This document shows, piece by piece, positions 1-40,481 of a stretch of DNA of 64,000 nt. The position numbers and the translations under genes were made by a program. Numbering within the stretch: position 1 is the first letter of the stretch; each line of letters begins with the position of its first letter. Below the pieces are notes generated by a model that saw only the letters and a program-made list of their open reading frames with translations, did no database searches and was not told the origin of the DNA. The DNA lies in contig OY759269.1 of assembly GCA_963662155.1 (NCBI GenBank), positions 11,383,574 through 11,447,573 of the forward strand. Direction: 5' to 3'. Source of the DNA: Lamellibrachia columna (lineage: Eukaryota; Annelida; Polychaeta; Sabellida; Siboglinidae).

Positions 1-356
1 ACGCACTGCACACCGGGAATGTGTATTAGTTAATGGTAACAACCCACCGCACACCGGGAATGTGTATTAGTTAATGGTAACAACGCACTGCAAACCGGGA
101 ATGTGTATTAGTTAATGGTAACAACGCACTGCACACCGGGAATGTGTATTAGTTAATGGTAACAACGCACTGCACACCGGGAATGTGTATTAGTTAATGG
201 TAACAACCCACCGCACACCGGGAATGTGTATTAGTTAATGGTAACAACCCACTGCACACCGGGAATGTGTATTAGTTAATGGTAACAACCCACTGCACAC
301 CGGGAATGTGTATTAGTTAATGGTAACAACACACTGCACACCGGGAATGTGTATTC
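1..356. repeat. 41-bp minisatellite
   Basis: About 8.7 near-identical units containing CACCGGGAATGTGTATTAG and TTAATGGTAACA. It runs into the window edge, so the array is partial. Outside the inverted duplication. 357-614 holds no recognisable gene. Confidence 0.9.
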
Positions 357-751
357 GGTTTGATGTTGTATGTTGATGTTGTATTTTTTACACGGTTGCT
401 GGTTGCGGGATGGACGACCAATGTTATATTTCATTTCCTCTGCCTAGATATACACACTATATATCATATGACATACCACATTAATACATATGTCGACCTA
501 TGCCAGCCAAAAGGTCCATTCTGTCTCGTTTCAAAAAGAAAATATTTGAAATACTTTGAAGAGATTATATTATCATAACACCAAACGAGCTCAGAGAGTT
601 TTGAATACATAATACCCCACCGAATAGTGTCTTTAAAATCATTCTTACGTTGATTTAACATGAATCAGTACCCGAATTGCTCATATTTCACTGATATTTT
701 GGCTGACATAAATCACTACAGTTCCAGAGGCTCCCGTGGTCTGACAACAAA

Positions 752-29186
<28,435 letters not shown>

Positions 29187-29560
29187 TCTACTCGTCTGGT
29201 CGACTGCCTCCCTGCCTGATATTAATAACACTAACTACACTACAACCACAATCAATGCTTGTCGGGCTCTGCTTCTGTGTGCAATCTGCACATAGGCAAA
29301 TCACGTGTTTTCGTGAGCACGGATGAATGGATGATTAAATAAATGGATGGACGAATGAATGAACCGAACGAAGGCTAGTGTGGTGGTCCACGACCTTCAA
29401 ACGGCAATGTAATGTATAGCAATAACTGCAGATTTGTTGCTTCTAGAAACGCCTCGTGAACGCCCCTTGGTGTATATAACGGCTGCAGAGCAGGTTACCA
29501 AGTGCTGTTACTTTGCATAAAGACTCAATAAAACTTTGACGTGTCGTCATATTGGGCCGT
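29187..29560 (-). promoter_or_regulatory. Candidate promoter / 5' UTR region, left copy
   Basis: Conserved with the right arm's upstream block. A TATATA motif at about 29473-29478, 290 bp before the ATG, reads GTTATATACACC on the gene strand. The right arm has a TATA at the equivalent place, split by an insertion. Promoter activity is an inference from position and conservation only. Confidence 0.35.
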
Positions 29561-29756
29561 AGCAGTCAATGCATGCAATTCGTACGCGAGACTAGTAAGA
29601 CGACAACATATCGTAAGTAACCACTCTTACGTAGTATGTTGCCGTCAGCCACAACATTGGTGTCAGAAGTGTAAGAAATTCGTACGTCCACGCGTCTTAT
29701 CATAGGTTCACCGTGAAGAGTTGTGCAAATAAAGTTTAGACAACTTTTTTGCAATG

Positions 29757-31124
29757 TCCAATGTCATGTTGACTTTGTATGAATATTTGCGAGTTCCCGC
29801 TGTGCTAGTATTAGACAATGTCATGTTGACTTTGTATGAATATTTGTGAGTTCCCGCTGTGGTAGTATTATACAATGTCATGTTGACTTTGTATGAATAT
29901 TTGTGAGTTCCCGCTGTGCTAGTATTAGACAATGTCATGTTGACTTTGTATGAATATTTGTGAGTTCCCGCTGTGCTAGTATTAGACGATGTCATGTTGA
30001 CTTTGTATGAATATTTGTGAGTTCCCGCTGTGCTAGTATTAGACAATGTCATGTTGACTTTGTATGAATATTTGTGAGTTCCCGCTGTGCTAGTATTAGA
30101 CGGTGTCATGTTGACTTTGTATGAATATTTGAGAGTTCCCGCTGTGCTAGTATTAGACAATGTCATGTTGACTTTGTATGAATATTTGTGAGTTCCCGCT
30201 GTGCTAGTATTAGACGATGTCATGTTGACTTTGTATGAATATTTGCGAGTTCCCGCTGTGCTAGTATTAGACGATGTCATGTTGACTTTGTATGAATATT
30301 TGTGAGTTCCCGCTGTGCTAGTATTAGACAATGTCATGTTGACTTTGTATGAATATTTGTGAGTTCCCGCTGTGCTAGTATTAGACGATGTCATGTTGAC
30401 TTTGTATGAATATTTGCGAGTTCCCGCTGTGCTTGCATTAGACGGTGTCATGTTGACTTTGTATGAATATTTGCAAGTTTCCGCTGTGCTAGTATTATAC
30501 AATGTCATGTTGACATTGTATGAATATTTGTGAGTTCCCGCTGTGCTAGTATTAAACAATGTCATGTTGACTTTGTATGAATATTTGTGAGTTCCCGCTG
30601 TGCTAGTATTAGACAATGTCATGTCGACTTTGTTTGAATATTTGTGAGTTCCCGCTGTGCTAATATTAGACAATGTCATGTTGACTTTGTATGAATATTT
30701 GTGAGTTCCCGCTGTGCTAGCATTAGACAATGTCATGTTGCCTTTGTATGAATATTTGTGAGTTCCCGCTGTGCTAGCATTAGACAATGTCATGTTGACT
30801 TTGTATGAATATTTGTGAGTTCCCGCTGTGCTAGTATTATACAATGTCATGTCGACTTTGTTTGAATATTTGTGAGTTCCCGCTGTGCTAATATAATAGA
30901 CAATGTCATGTTGACTTTGTATGAATATTTGCGAGTTCCCGCTGTGCTAGTATTAGACGATGTCATGTTGCCTTTGTATGAATATTTGTGAGTTCCCGCT
31001 GTGCTAGCATTAGACAATGTCATGTTGACTTTGTATGAATATTTGTGAGTTCCCGCTGTGCTAGCATTAGACAATGTCATGTTGACTTTGTATGAATATT
31101 TGTGAGTTCCCGCTGTGCTATTAG
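29757..31124. repeat. 57-bp minisatellite, ~24 units, upstream of left copy
   Basis: Unit contains GACAATGTCATGTTGACTTT and GAGTTCCCGCTGTGCTAGTA. It is 19 codons long, so a 380-codon minus frame is open, but this follows from the period. The right arm holds one unit at about 39285-39345. Confidence 0.95.
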
Positions 31125-31700
31125 ACGACTTTCGTTCTGTTTATTCGCAAATTATTCTGAGAGGCAGCCAACAAGTCTTCCTAAACCGACCTCCGGCAGC
31201 GCCCATGACAACGATTACGCCTATACCTAACTGTCCTAAATTATTGACGAACGAGTTTCTTTAGAGTTGCTTCCAAATTTAGCACGTAGCATCCACCATT
31301 TTCAATATATAAAAGGGTGCGTTGGCGGCCACTTTGTTAAGGTCACACTAGGACTCTGTCAAATTGTTAATTATTAATTCGTTAATTATCTTGGCTTGAT
31401 TTCGCATATGAATATTCCATGATTGCATTATTAACGAACTCTTTGGGCATAACAACGCGCTAGCACATTTTGTAACAGCGTGTCACGAGCGAGTTCCGCT
31501 GACGGCTACAACGGTATCTTGTCGTCGTTGCCCGGTGATTTAGGTTGTCAGCCAATATTCGTTCAAACAAACGGCACATAGCTGGTAGTATGCTAATAAG
31601 GCGAGAGCTACATTTATACCGGATAACTGATATTTTAAGAAAACATATCCGCACGCCTAAAGTCGTAATGATTCTGCGTATGTTTTGACGTGGATGGTGC
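31125..31700. other. Unique upstream DNA conserved with right arm
   Basis: 31137-31560 matches 38880-39290 in reverse complement. No gene or known element recognised. Confidence 0.6.
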
Positions 31701-31708
31701 AAAAGATA

Positions 31709-32220
<512 letters not shown>

Positions 32221-32942
32221 TGCCACGTGATCGCTAGCACTATCTAGAAAGCGAAAATGATTAGTTGCAGCAACCTGTGCCACAGGGTTCGCTAGAAAGT
32301 AAAAGATCTAATGTATTAGTGCCTCGGGTTGGTAAATGTATATCCTGGGTTAGAGCATGTTCAGTTATGCAATCAATGAAACAATTGTATGGGTGAGTCC
32401 TGGGGAAAACGTGTGTTATACCAGTTAATGAGGGGCAAGTTAATAATTATAATCAAGGATGTTATTGGTGTTCCTAAGACAATGCGTTATAAAGGTCACT
32501 GCAATTTGGTGGTAAACGCACAACATTCGAATACACGTGGCAATCTTAAGGACTACATTCGGCTTCAGCTGTGCTGAGGGTTTCAGGAAGACATACGCGG
32601 ACGGGGTTTAAATCGTGTTTACAGAAGACGGCCACACCTACTCCAGTACGACTATTTCTATCACGACAAAATAGGTTCGACTAAATATTTCACTGATGTA
32701 TCGGAAAAGGATAGATGTGTTTCAACAAATGATAGTATCGCATATTCAACAGTGTTAAGGACAATTTCGAGTGCAATCGTTTTGTTGCGAATACTGCGAG
32801 CATTGGCATAGTAAACTTTGCATTCATTACAACAGTAAACTCTGCATTCATTACAACAGTAAACTTTGCATTTATTTACAACAGTGTCCAAATGGTCGGA
32901 TGTGTTGCGAGTGTTTAGTCAGTTCCAATGTGTGGTTGGACT

Positions 32943-33321
32943 CGCTCTGTTCGTGAATCGCTTCGCGTGCGGGGGCGGCTGACGGTTGTCGCTCTGTTCG
33001 TGAATCGCTTCGCGTGCGGGGGCGGCTGACGGTTGTCGCTCTGTTCGTGAATCGCTTCGCGTGCGGGGGCGGCTGACGGTTGTCGCTCTGTTCGTGAATC
33101 GCTTCGCGTGCGGGGGCGGCTGACGGTTGTCGCTCTGTTCGTGAATCGCTTCGCGTGCGGGGGCGGCTGACGGTTGTCGCTCTGTTCGTGAATCGCTTCG
33201 CGTGCGGGGGCGGCTGACGGTTGTCGCTCTGTTCGTGAATCGCTTCGCGTGCGGGGGCGGCTGACGGTTGTCGCTCTGTTCGTGAATCGCTTCGCGTGCG
33301 GGGGCGGCTGACGGTTGTCGC
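32943..33321. repeat. 47-bp GC-rich minisatellite, 8 units
   Basis: Near-perfect units containing CGTGAATCGCTTCGCGTGCG and GGGGCGGCTGACGGTTGTCG. Includes a TCGC..GCGA-type dyad. No identifiable coding role despite open minus frames. Confidence 0.95.
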
Positions 33322-33323
33322 TG

Positions 33324-33735
33324 CTGTGCGTCGACCACTGACAGCAGCTTTCCAGGATGAGTAGGTCGACTGGCTGTAGCGGGCAGTGTGTGTCGACCAC
33401 TGACAGCAGCTTTCCAGGATGAATAGGTCGACTGGCTGTAGCGGGCAGTGTGTGTCGACCACTGACAGCAGCTTTCCAGGATGAGTAGGTCGACTGGCTG
33501 TAGCGGGCAGTGTGTGTCGACCACTGACAGCAGCTTTCCAGGATGACTGGCTGTAGCGGGCGGTGTGTGTCGACCACTGACAGCAGCTTTCCAAGATGAG
33601 TAGGTCGACTGGCTGTAGCGGGCGGTGTGTGTCGACCACTGACAGCAGCTTTCCAGGATGAGTAGGTCGACTGGCTGTAGCGGGCGGTGTGTGTCGACCA
33701 CTGACAGCAGCTTTCCATTATGAGTAGGTCGACTT
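33324..33735. repeat. 62-bp minisatellite, ~6.5 units
   Basis: Units contain GTCGACCACTGACAGCAGCT and AGGTCGACTGGCTGTAGCGG. Two GTCGAC palindromes per unit. One unit has a deletion near 33545. Directly follows the 47-bp array. Confidence 0.95.
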
Positions 33736-33739
33736 GCTG

Positions 33740-34115
33740 TAGCGGGCGGTGGTCTTCCAATCTACACGGTCTACGTTACGTTCAGCGTCACGTAGGACGT
33801 GTCGTAGCTCAAAGTTCTCGCTTCCGGAGCTGTACACACATTTTGCGATGTTGTCTTGGTCAAACGTTTCGTGGGTTGCTCCATAGTAGAGGATGTCGCT
33901 GTGTTCCTGGGTCTCTTTTGGCAACAATGGCCCGAAGGATACTCTGTTGTTAAGTTAGAGTTGCTTCTAAACGTTTGTTGTTTGTTGGAATAATTATACC
34001 TTGACATACATTTGCAGCTTCTTCATCATCATATGAAAGCTGATCACGTATGCTTACCAGTGTCGTGTTTCAAGTTATAGCAATGCACAGTTAATTCGTT
34101 AACAACATCATCATA
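33740..34115. other. Innermost left-arm block
   Basis: 33960-34115 is the reverse complement of about 37912-38060. A short minus ORF (33718-33927) has no recognised domain. Confidence 0.5.
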
Positions 34116-34142
34116 CACTCTTCTGGAGATCTCCGTCCGTGA

Positions 34143-34735
34143 TTATGCCCATCCGTAACATTGTCACACACTGTTTGTGCCATCCGTAACATTGTCACAC
34201 ATTGTTTGTGCCATCCGTGACATTGTCACACACTGTTTGTGCCCATCCGTGACATTGTCACACACTGTTTGTGCCCATCCCTGACATTGTCACACACTGT
34301 TTATGCCCATCCGTGACATTGTCACACACTGTTTGTGCCAATCCGTGACATTGTTATACATTGTTTATTAAATTGATATATCATCTTATTATTATTATTA
34401 TTATTATTATGACTCTGATAATCTGTGCCCATTCATGACATCGTCACACACTGTTTGTGCCCATCCGTGACATTGTCACACACTGTTTGTGCCCATCCGT
34501 GACATTGTCACACACTGTTTGTGCCCATCCCTGACATTGTCACACACTGTTTGTGCCCATCCGTGACATTGTCACACACTGTTTGTGCCAATCCGTGACA
34601 TTGTCACACACTGTTTGTGCCCATCCGTGACATTGTCACAAACTGTTTGTGCCAATCCGTGACGTTGTTATACATTGTTTATTAAATTGATATATCATCT
34701 TATTATTATTATTATTATTATGACTCTGATAATCA
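34143..34735. repeat. 32-bp minisatellite in two blocks with (TTA)n spacers
   Basis: Units GCCCATCCGTGACATTGTCA plus CACACTGTTTGT. Each block ends in TATCATCTTATTATTATTA and GACTCTGATAATC (34365-34430, 34675-34735), making a higher-order repeat of about 310 bp. Contiguous units without spacers, so not CRISPR-like. Confidence 0.9.
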
Positions 34736-34856
34736 ATCACACGACCATTTTCCCACTCAACGTCTTTCTGATATCAGGAGAGGAAGGGTAGAGGTGAATT
34801 TGGTGAGTATACAACTACAGCACACTGTGACAACAAATACAGTACAAACTGTTGTG

Positions 34857-35237
34857 ATGACCCAGGCCTCACAGACCACAGCCTCACAGAAAACAGTACC
34901 ACTCCAGCACATTGCCCCAAATACGCCTACTGTGGTAGCTGCTTCGGTAATCAAAGCTTCACAAACCTCGGTGCACAGTGTGAGCGTCTATTGCTATTAT
35001 TCTGGTGGCACGGGACACATGTCTCGCGATTGCAACACGCTCAGGAGGGCCAAACGTTTGTGTTACGGGTGCGCCGGCAACGGACATTTCTTGCTTGAAT
35101 GTCCGGGTCGTTACTCACCGCAACGGAAGCAACGACGTCCGAGAAGGACTGCCTCTTACTCACATCAATGCGGTCGGAGATATTCCCCAGTGACGTCGGG
35201 CTACACGAGTGACCCAGAAAACATTACACCATCCTGA
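34857..35237 (+). CDS. Zinc-knuckle ORF in palindrome spacer (gag-like, partial)
   Basis: First in-frame ATG at 34857; the frame is open further upstream to at least 34720, so the true start is unknown. Thr/Ser/Gln-rich N-terminus, then CYYSGGTGHMSRDC (a CCHC knuckle with the second Cys replaced by Ser) and CYGCAGNGHFLLEC (intact C-X2-C-X4-H-X4-C), then a basic tail (RKQRRPRRT). Paired knuckles of this form are typical of retroelement Gag proteins and of some cellular nucleic-acid-binding proteins. No protease or RT follows. Confidence 0.5.
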   Translation: MTQASQTTASQKTVPLQHIAPNTPTVVAASVIKASQTSVHSVSVYCYYSGGTGHMSRDCNTLRRAKRLCYGCAGNGHFLLECPGRYSPQRKQRRPRRTASYSHQCGRRYSPVTSGYTSDPENITPS

Positions 35238-35416
35238 AAGAGACATGATGTCTCCTTGATGGCCATTGAAGCAGACTGAAGTGGCGCCGTCTAGTGTAGT
35301 AAGCAACTCTGAGACAACCAGTGCAGCTACAATAAATCAGGTGCGAGCGTTGACAGACATTGGTTCTTTTCGAACCCCACCTACTGGGTTTGGGGCTGTC
35401 TCAACCCATTCATGGG

Positions 35417-37430
35417 CGCTGAAGACGGCGGACAGCAGTCCCCGTACTTCCCACACCGTAAGTAGTCCAGCCAGTGCAAAGACGGCGGACAGTAGTCCCC
35501 GCACCTCCCACACCGTAAGTAGTCCAGCCAGTGCGAAGACGGCGGACAGTAGTCCCCGCACTTCCCACACCGTAAGTAGTCCAGCCAGTGCAAAGACGGC
35601 GGACAGTAGTCCCCGCACATCCCACACCGTAAGTAGTCCAGCCAGTGCGAAGACGGCTGACAGTAGTCCCCGCACTTCCCACACCGTAAGTAGTCCAGCC
35701 AGTGCGAAGACGGCTGACAGTAGTCCCCGCACATCCCACCCCGTAAGTAGTCCAGCCAGTGCGAAGACGGCTGACAGTAGTCCCCGCACTTCCCACACCG
35801 TAAGTAGTCCAGCCAGTGCGAAGACGGCTGACAGTAGTCCACGCACATCCCACACCGTAAGTAGTCCAGCCAGTGCGAAGACGGCGGACACTAGTCCCCG
35901 CACTTCCCACACCGTAAGTAGTCCAGCCAGTGCGAAGACGGCTGACAGTAGTCCCCGCACTACCCACACCGTAAGTAGTCCAGCCAGTGCGAAGACGGCG
36001 GACAATAGTCCCCGCACTTCCCACACCGTAAGTAGTCCAGCCAGTGCGAAGACGGCTGACAGTAGTCCCCGCACTTCCCACACCGTAAGTAGTCCAGTCA
36101 GTGCGAAGACGGCGGACAGTAGTCCCCGCACTTCTCACACCGTAAGTAGTCCAGCCAGTGCGACGACGGCTGACAGTAGTCCCCGCACTTCCCACACCGT
36201 AAGTAGTCCTGCCAGTGCGAAGACGGCTGACAGTAGTCCCCGCACTTCCCACACCGTAAGTAGTCCAGCCAGTGCGAAGACGGCTGACAGTAGTCCCCGC
36301 ACTTCCCACACCGTAAGTAGTCCAGCCAGTGCGAAGACGGCTGACAGTAGTCCCCGCACTTCCCACACCGTAAGTAGTCCAGTCAGTGCAAAGACGACGG
36401 ACAGCAGTCCCCGCACTTCCCACACCGTAAGTAGTCCAGTCAGTGCAAAGACGGCTGACAGTAGTCCCCGCACTTCCCACACCGTAAGTAGTCCAGCCAG
36501 TGCGAAGACGGCTGACAGTAGTCCCCGCACTTCCCACACCGTAAGTAGTCCAGTCAGTGCAAAGACGGCTGACAGTAGTCCCCGCACTTCCCACACCGTA
36601 AGTAGTCCAGCCAGTGCAAAGACGGCTGACAGTAGTCCCCGCACTTCCCACACCGTAAGTAGTCCAGCCAGTGCGAAGACGGCTGACAGTAGTCCCCGCA
36701 CTTCCCACACCGTAAGTAGTCCAGCCAGTGCGAAGACGGCGAACAGTAGTCCCCGCACTTCCCACACCGTAAGTAGTCCAGCCAGTGCGAAGACGGCTGA
36801 CAGTAGTCCCCGCACTTCCCACACCGTAAGTAGTCCAGCCAGTGCGAAGACGGCTGACAGTAGTCCCCGCACTTCCCACACCGTAAGTAGTCCAGTCAGT
36901 GCAAAGACGACGGACAGCATTCCCAGCACTTCCCACACCGTAAGTAGTCCAGTCAGTGCGAAGACGGCGGACAGTAGTCCCCGCACTTCCCACACCGTAA
37001 GTAGTCCAGCCAGTGCGAAGACGGTTGACAGTAGTCCCCGCACTTCCCACACCGTAAGTAGTCCAGTCAGTGCGAAGACGGCGGACAGTAGTCCCCGCAC
37101 TTCCCACACCGTAAGTAGTCCAGTCAGTGCGAAGACGGCGGACAGTAGTCCCCGCACTTCCCACACCGTAAGTAGTCCAGTCAGTGCGAAGACGGCGGAC
37201 AGTAGTCCCCGCACTTCCCACACCGTAAGTAGTCCAGACAGTGCGAAGACGGCGAACAGTAGTCCCCGCACTTCCCACACCGTAAGTAGTCCAGCCAGTG
37301 CGAAGACGGCTGACAGTAGTCCCCGCACTTCCCACACCGTAAGTAGTCCAGTCAGTGCGAAGACGGCGGACAGTAGTCCCCGCACTTCCCACACCGTAAG
37401 TAGTCCAGTCAGTGCGAAGACGGCGGACAG
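35417..37430. repeat. 57-bp array, ~35 units (Ser/Thr/Pro-rich if translated)
   Basis: Unit AAGACGGCGGACAGTAGTCC then CCGCACTTCCCACACCGTAA and GTAGTCCAGCCAGTGCG. In the plus frame 35266-37611 (781 codons) it reads KTADSSPRTSHTVSSPASA. Several other frames are also open because the unit is 19 codons. No signal peptide or domain seen. Each unit holds a GTAAGT. Confidence 0.9.
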
Positions 37431-37911
37431 TAGTCTTCAGATTCGACACGAGATTGGTCTGCCACTGCTGGTTCCTCAAACGAAGAAGCAGCCTCTCTTG
37501 AATCGGGTTCTCACCAATTTGTGCAGGATGTACGCACCCTGTTCCGACAACCATTGTTCGGCGGTTGTTTTCGATGCGCGCGCGACGCATCCCAAAGCGC
37601 GCTCTGATTAGCTCACTCATTATCATCACTCAATATCATCAATCTTTGTCACCGCCAAATGCTGCAGCTGCCTGTGTTTGTTCATTCCTGCTGCCCGTTT
37701 CTCCCCGACAAGCACAGACAACTGTTCATGGTAATTTGGCTGCTGTACTCCGACATTGCGCTGTGTAGCGCGGCTTGTCTGAGAAACTTCCACAGTGAAT
37801 CATCTCTAAGATTTCAGATAGTGTTGGGCGACATTAGGCGGCAACGTAATCGGAAGTAGTGACCTCGATACTTCATCGCGTGCCCAGCCGTATTTTGTTG
37901 GATCCAAAGTT
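37431..37911. other. Spacer, distal part
   Basis: No gene recognised. Short overlapping frames (for example 37659-37859) without known domains. May be the continuation of the zinc-knuckle element. Confidence 0.4.
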
Positions 37912-38127
37912 GATGACAATGTCGTTAACAAATTAACTGTGTATTACTATGACTTGTAACGCGATACTGGTGAGCATTCTTGATCACCTTTCATATGATG
38001 ATGAAGAAGCTGCAAATATCAGTCATGGTATGATTATTCCAACAAACAACAAACGTTTTGAAGCAACTCTAACTTAACACATTCCAGAGCTACTGCGCTG
38101 CCGATTCAGACTGCAATTGTTTCGACA

Positions 38128-38842
38128 TGTCGCACCCGTCGCTAGTAGTAGAAGTAGTAGTAGCCTACACCACTGCGGTACAATGTGTTCAGTGCGTTCA
38201 GCACCCGTCGCTAGTAGTAGAAGTAGTAGTAGCCTACTCCACTGCGGTACAATGTGTTCAGTGCGTTCAGCACCCGTCGCTAGTAGTAGAAGTAGTAGTA
38301 GCCTACACCATTGCGGTACAATGCGTTCAGTGCGTTCAGCACCCGTCGCTAGTAGTAGAAGTAGTAGTAGCCTACATCACTGCGGTACAATGTGTTCAGT
38401 GCGTTCAGCACCCGTCGCTAGTAGTAGAAGTAGTAGTAGCCTACACCATTGCGGTACAATGCGTTCAGTGCGTTCAGCACCCGTCGCTAGTAGTAGAAGT
38501 AGTAGTAGCCTACACCATTGCGGTACAATGCGTTCAGTGCGTTCAGCACCCGTCGCTAGTAGTAGAAGTAGTAGTAGCCTACACCATTGCGGTACAATGC
38601 GTTCAGTGCGTTCAGCACCCGTCGCTAGTAGTAGAAGTAGTAGTAGCCTACACCATTGCGGTACAATGCGTTCAGTGCGTTCAGCACCCGTCGCTAGTAG
38701 TAGAAGTAGTAGTAGCCTACACCATTGCGGTACAATGCGTTCGGTGCGTTCAGCACACGTCGCTAGTAGTAGAAGTAGTAGTAGCCTACACCATTGCGGT
38801 ACAATGCGTTCAGTGCGTTCGGCACCCGTCGCTAGTAGTAAT
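38128..38842. repeat. 69-bp minisatellite, ~10 units, right arm
   Basis: Unit contains GCACCCGTCGCTAGTAGTAG, AAGTAGTAGTAGCCTACACC and TGCGGTACAATGCG. 23 codons, so two plus frames are open throughout. No such array at the corresponding left position. Confidence 0.95.
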
Positions 38843-39451
38843 CGCACCTTGCGTGCGTTCAGTCAATTGAAACCGCGTGATTCTGTCAGGCTCGACAAAC
38901 AGTTGATAGTCTGATGACTTGTTTGAATGAATGGGCTTTGCATTTGACGATATGGGGCAAGGTACCTCCCGTTGTAGCCGTCAGCTAATGCAATCACAGA
39001 ATATTCGTATGTGAAATTAAGCCAAGAAATTAATAAACTAACAATATGAAAGAGTCCTAGTGCGACCTTAACAAAAGTGGCCACCAACACACCCTTTTAC
39101 AAATTGAAAATGGCGAATGCTACGTGCAAGATTTGGAAGCAACTCTAAAGAAACTCGTTCGTCAATAATTTTGACAGTTAGGTATAGATAGGCGTAATCG
39201 TTGTCATGGGCGCTGCCGGAGGTCGGGTTTAGGAAGACTTGTTTGCTGCCTCTCAGAATAATTTCCGGATAAACAGAAACGACCAGTGTCTAATACTAGC
39301 ACAGCGGGAACTCGCAAATATTCGTACAAAGTTAAAATGACATTGGACATTGCGACAAAGTTGTTGAATCTTTATTTGCACAACTGTTCACGGTGAACCT
39401 ATGATAAGACGCGTGGACGTACTTATTTCTTACACTTCTGACACCAATGTT

Positions 39452-40372
39452 GTGGAAGACGGCAACATACTACGTAAGAGTGGTTACTTACGATATGTTG
39501 TCGTCTTCCTAGTCACGTACTAAATGTTGTGGATGACGGCAACATACTACGTAAGAGTGGTTACTTACGATATGTTGTCATCCTCCTAGTCACGTACTAA
39601 ATGTTGTGGAAGACGGCAACATACTACGTAAGAGTGGTTACTTACGATATGTTGTCATCCTCCTAGTCACGTACTAAATGTTGTGGAAGACGGCAACATA
39701 CTACGTAAGAGTGGTTACTTACGATATGTTGTCATCCTCCTAGTCACGTACTAAATGTTGTGCATGACGGCAACATACTACGTAAGAGTGGTTACTTACG
39801 ATATGTTGTCATCCTCCTAGTCACGTACTAAATGTTGTGGATGACGGCAACATACTACGTAAGAGTGGTTACGTACGATATGTTGTCATCCTCCTAGTCA
39901 CGTACTAAATGTTGTGGAAGACGGCAACATACTACGTAAGAGTGGTTACTTACGATATGTTGTCATCCTCCTAGTCACGTACTAAATGTTGTGCATGACG
40001 GCAACATACTACGTAAGAGTGGTTACTTACGATATGTTGTCATCCTCCTAGTCACGTACTAAATGTTGTGGAAGACGGCAACATACTACGTAAGAGTGGT
40101 TACTTACGATATGTTGTCATCCTCCTAGTCACGTACTAAATGTTGTGCATGACGGCAACATACTACGTAAGAGTGGTTACTTACGATATGTTGTCATCCT
40201 CCTAGTCACGTACTAAATGTTGTGGAAGACGGCAACATACTACGTAAGAGTGGTTACTTACGATATGTTGTCATCCTCCTAGTCACGTACTAAATGTTGT
40301 GGATGACGGCAACATACTACGTAAGAGTAGTTACTTACGATATGTTGTCATCCTCCTAGTCACGTACTAAAT
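39452..40372. repeat. 77-bp hairpin minisatellite, 12 units, right arm
   Basis: Each unit contains CAACATACTACGTAAG, an 8-nt loop AGTGGTTA, and CTTACGATATGTTG, a near-perfect inverted repeat, followed by TCATCCTCCTAGTCACGTAC. The left arm has one unit (about 29580-29665). Confidence 0.95.
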
Positions 40373-40481
40373 GCATGCATTGACTGCTACCGCTACGGGC
40401 CAATACGACGACACGTCAACGTTTCTTCGCGGGTCTTTGTGCAAAGTAACATCAATTGGTAACTGCTCTGCATCCCTTATA

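Noticed and set aside
29708..31080. 380-codon minus ORF with 19-residue repeats
   Set aside because: Product of a 57-bp minisatellite. The mirrored right arm has only one unit, so it is not a conserved gene.
32872..33760. Overlapping 255-281-codon minus ORFs
   Set aside because: Generated by adjacent 47- and 62-bp arrays; all three frames are open over the same bases.
34143..34735. CRISPR-like regular 32-bp repeats
   Set aside because: Units are contiguous with no unique spacers, and the genome is eukaryotic.
35266..37629. Very long ORFs on both strands (781, 739 and 419 codons)
   Set aside because: The repeat unit is 57 bp, so any stop-free frame stays open. Length is no evidence; only the substitution pattern of the plus frame is worth testing, and it is listed as a finding, not a gene.
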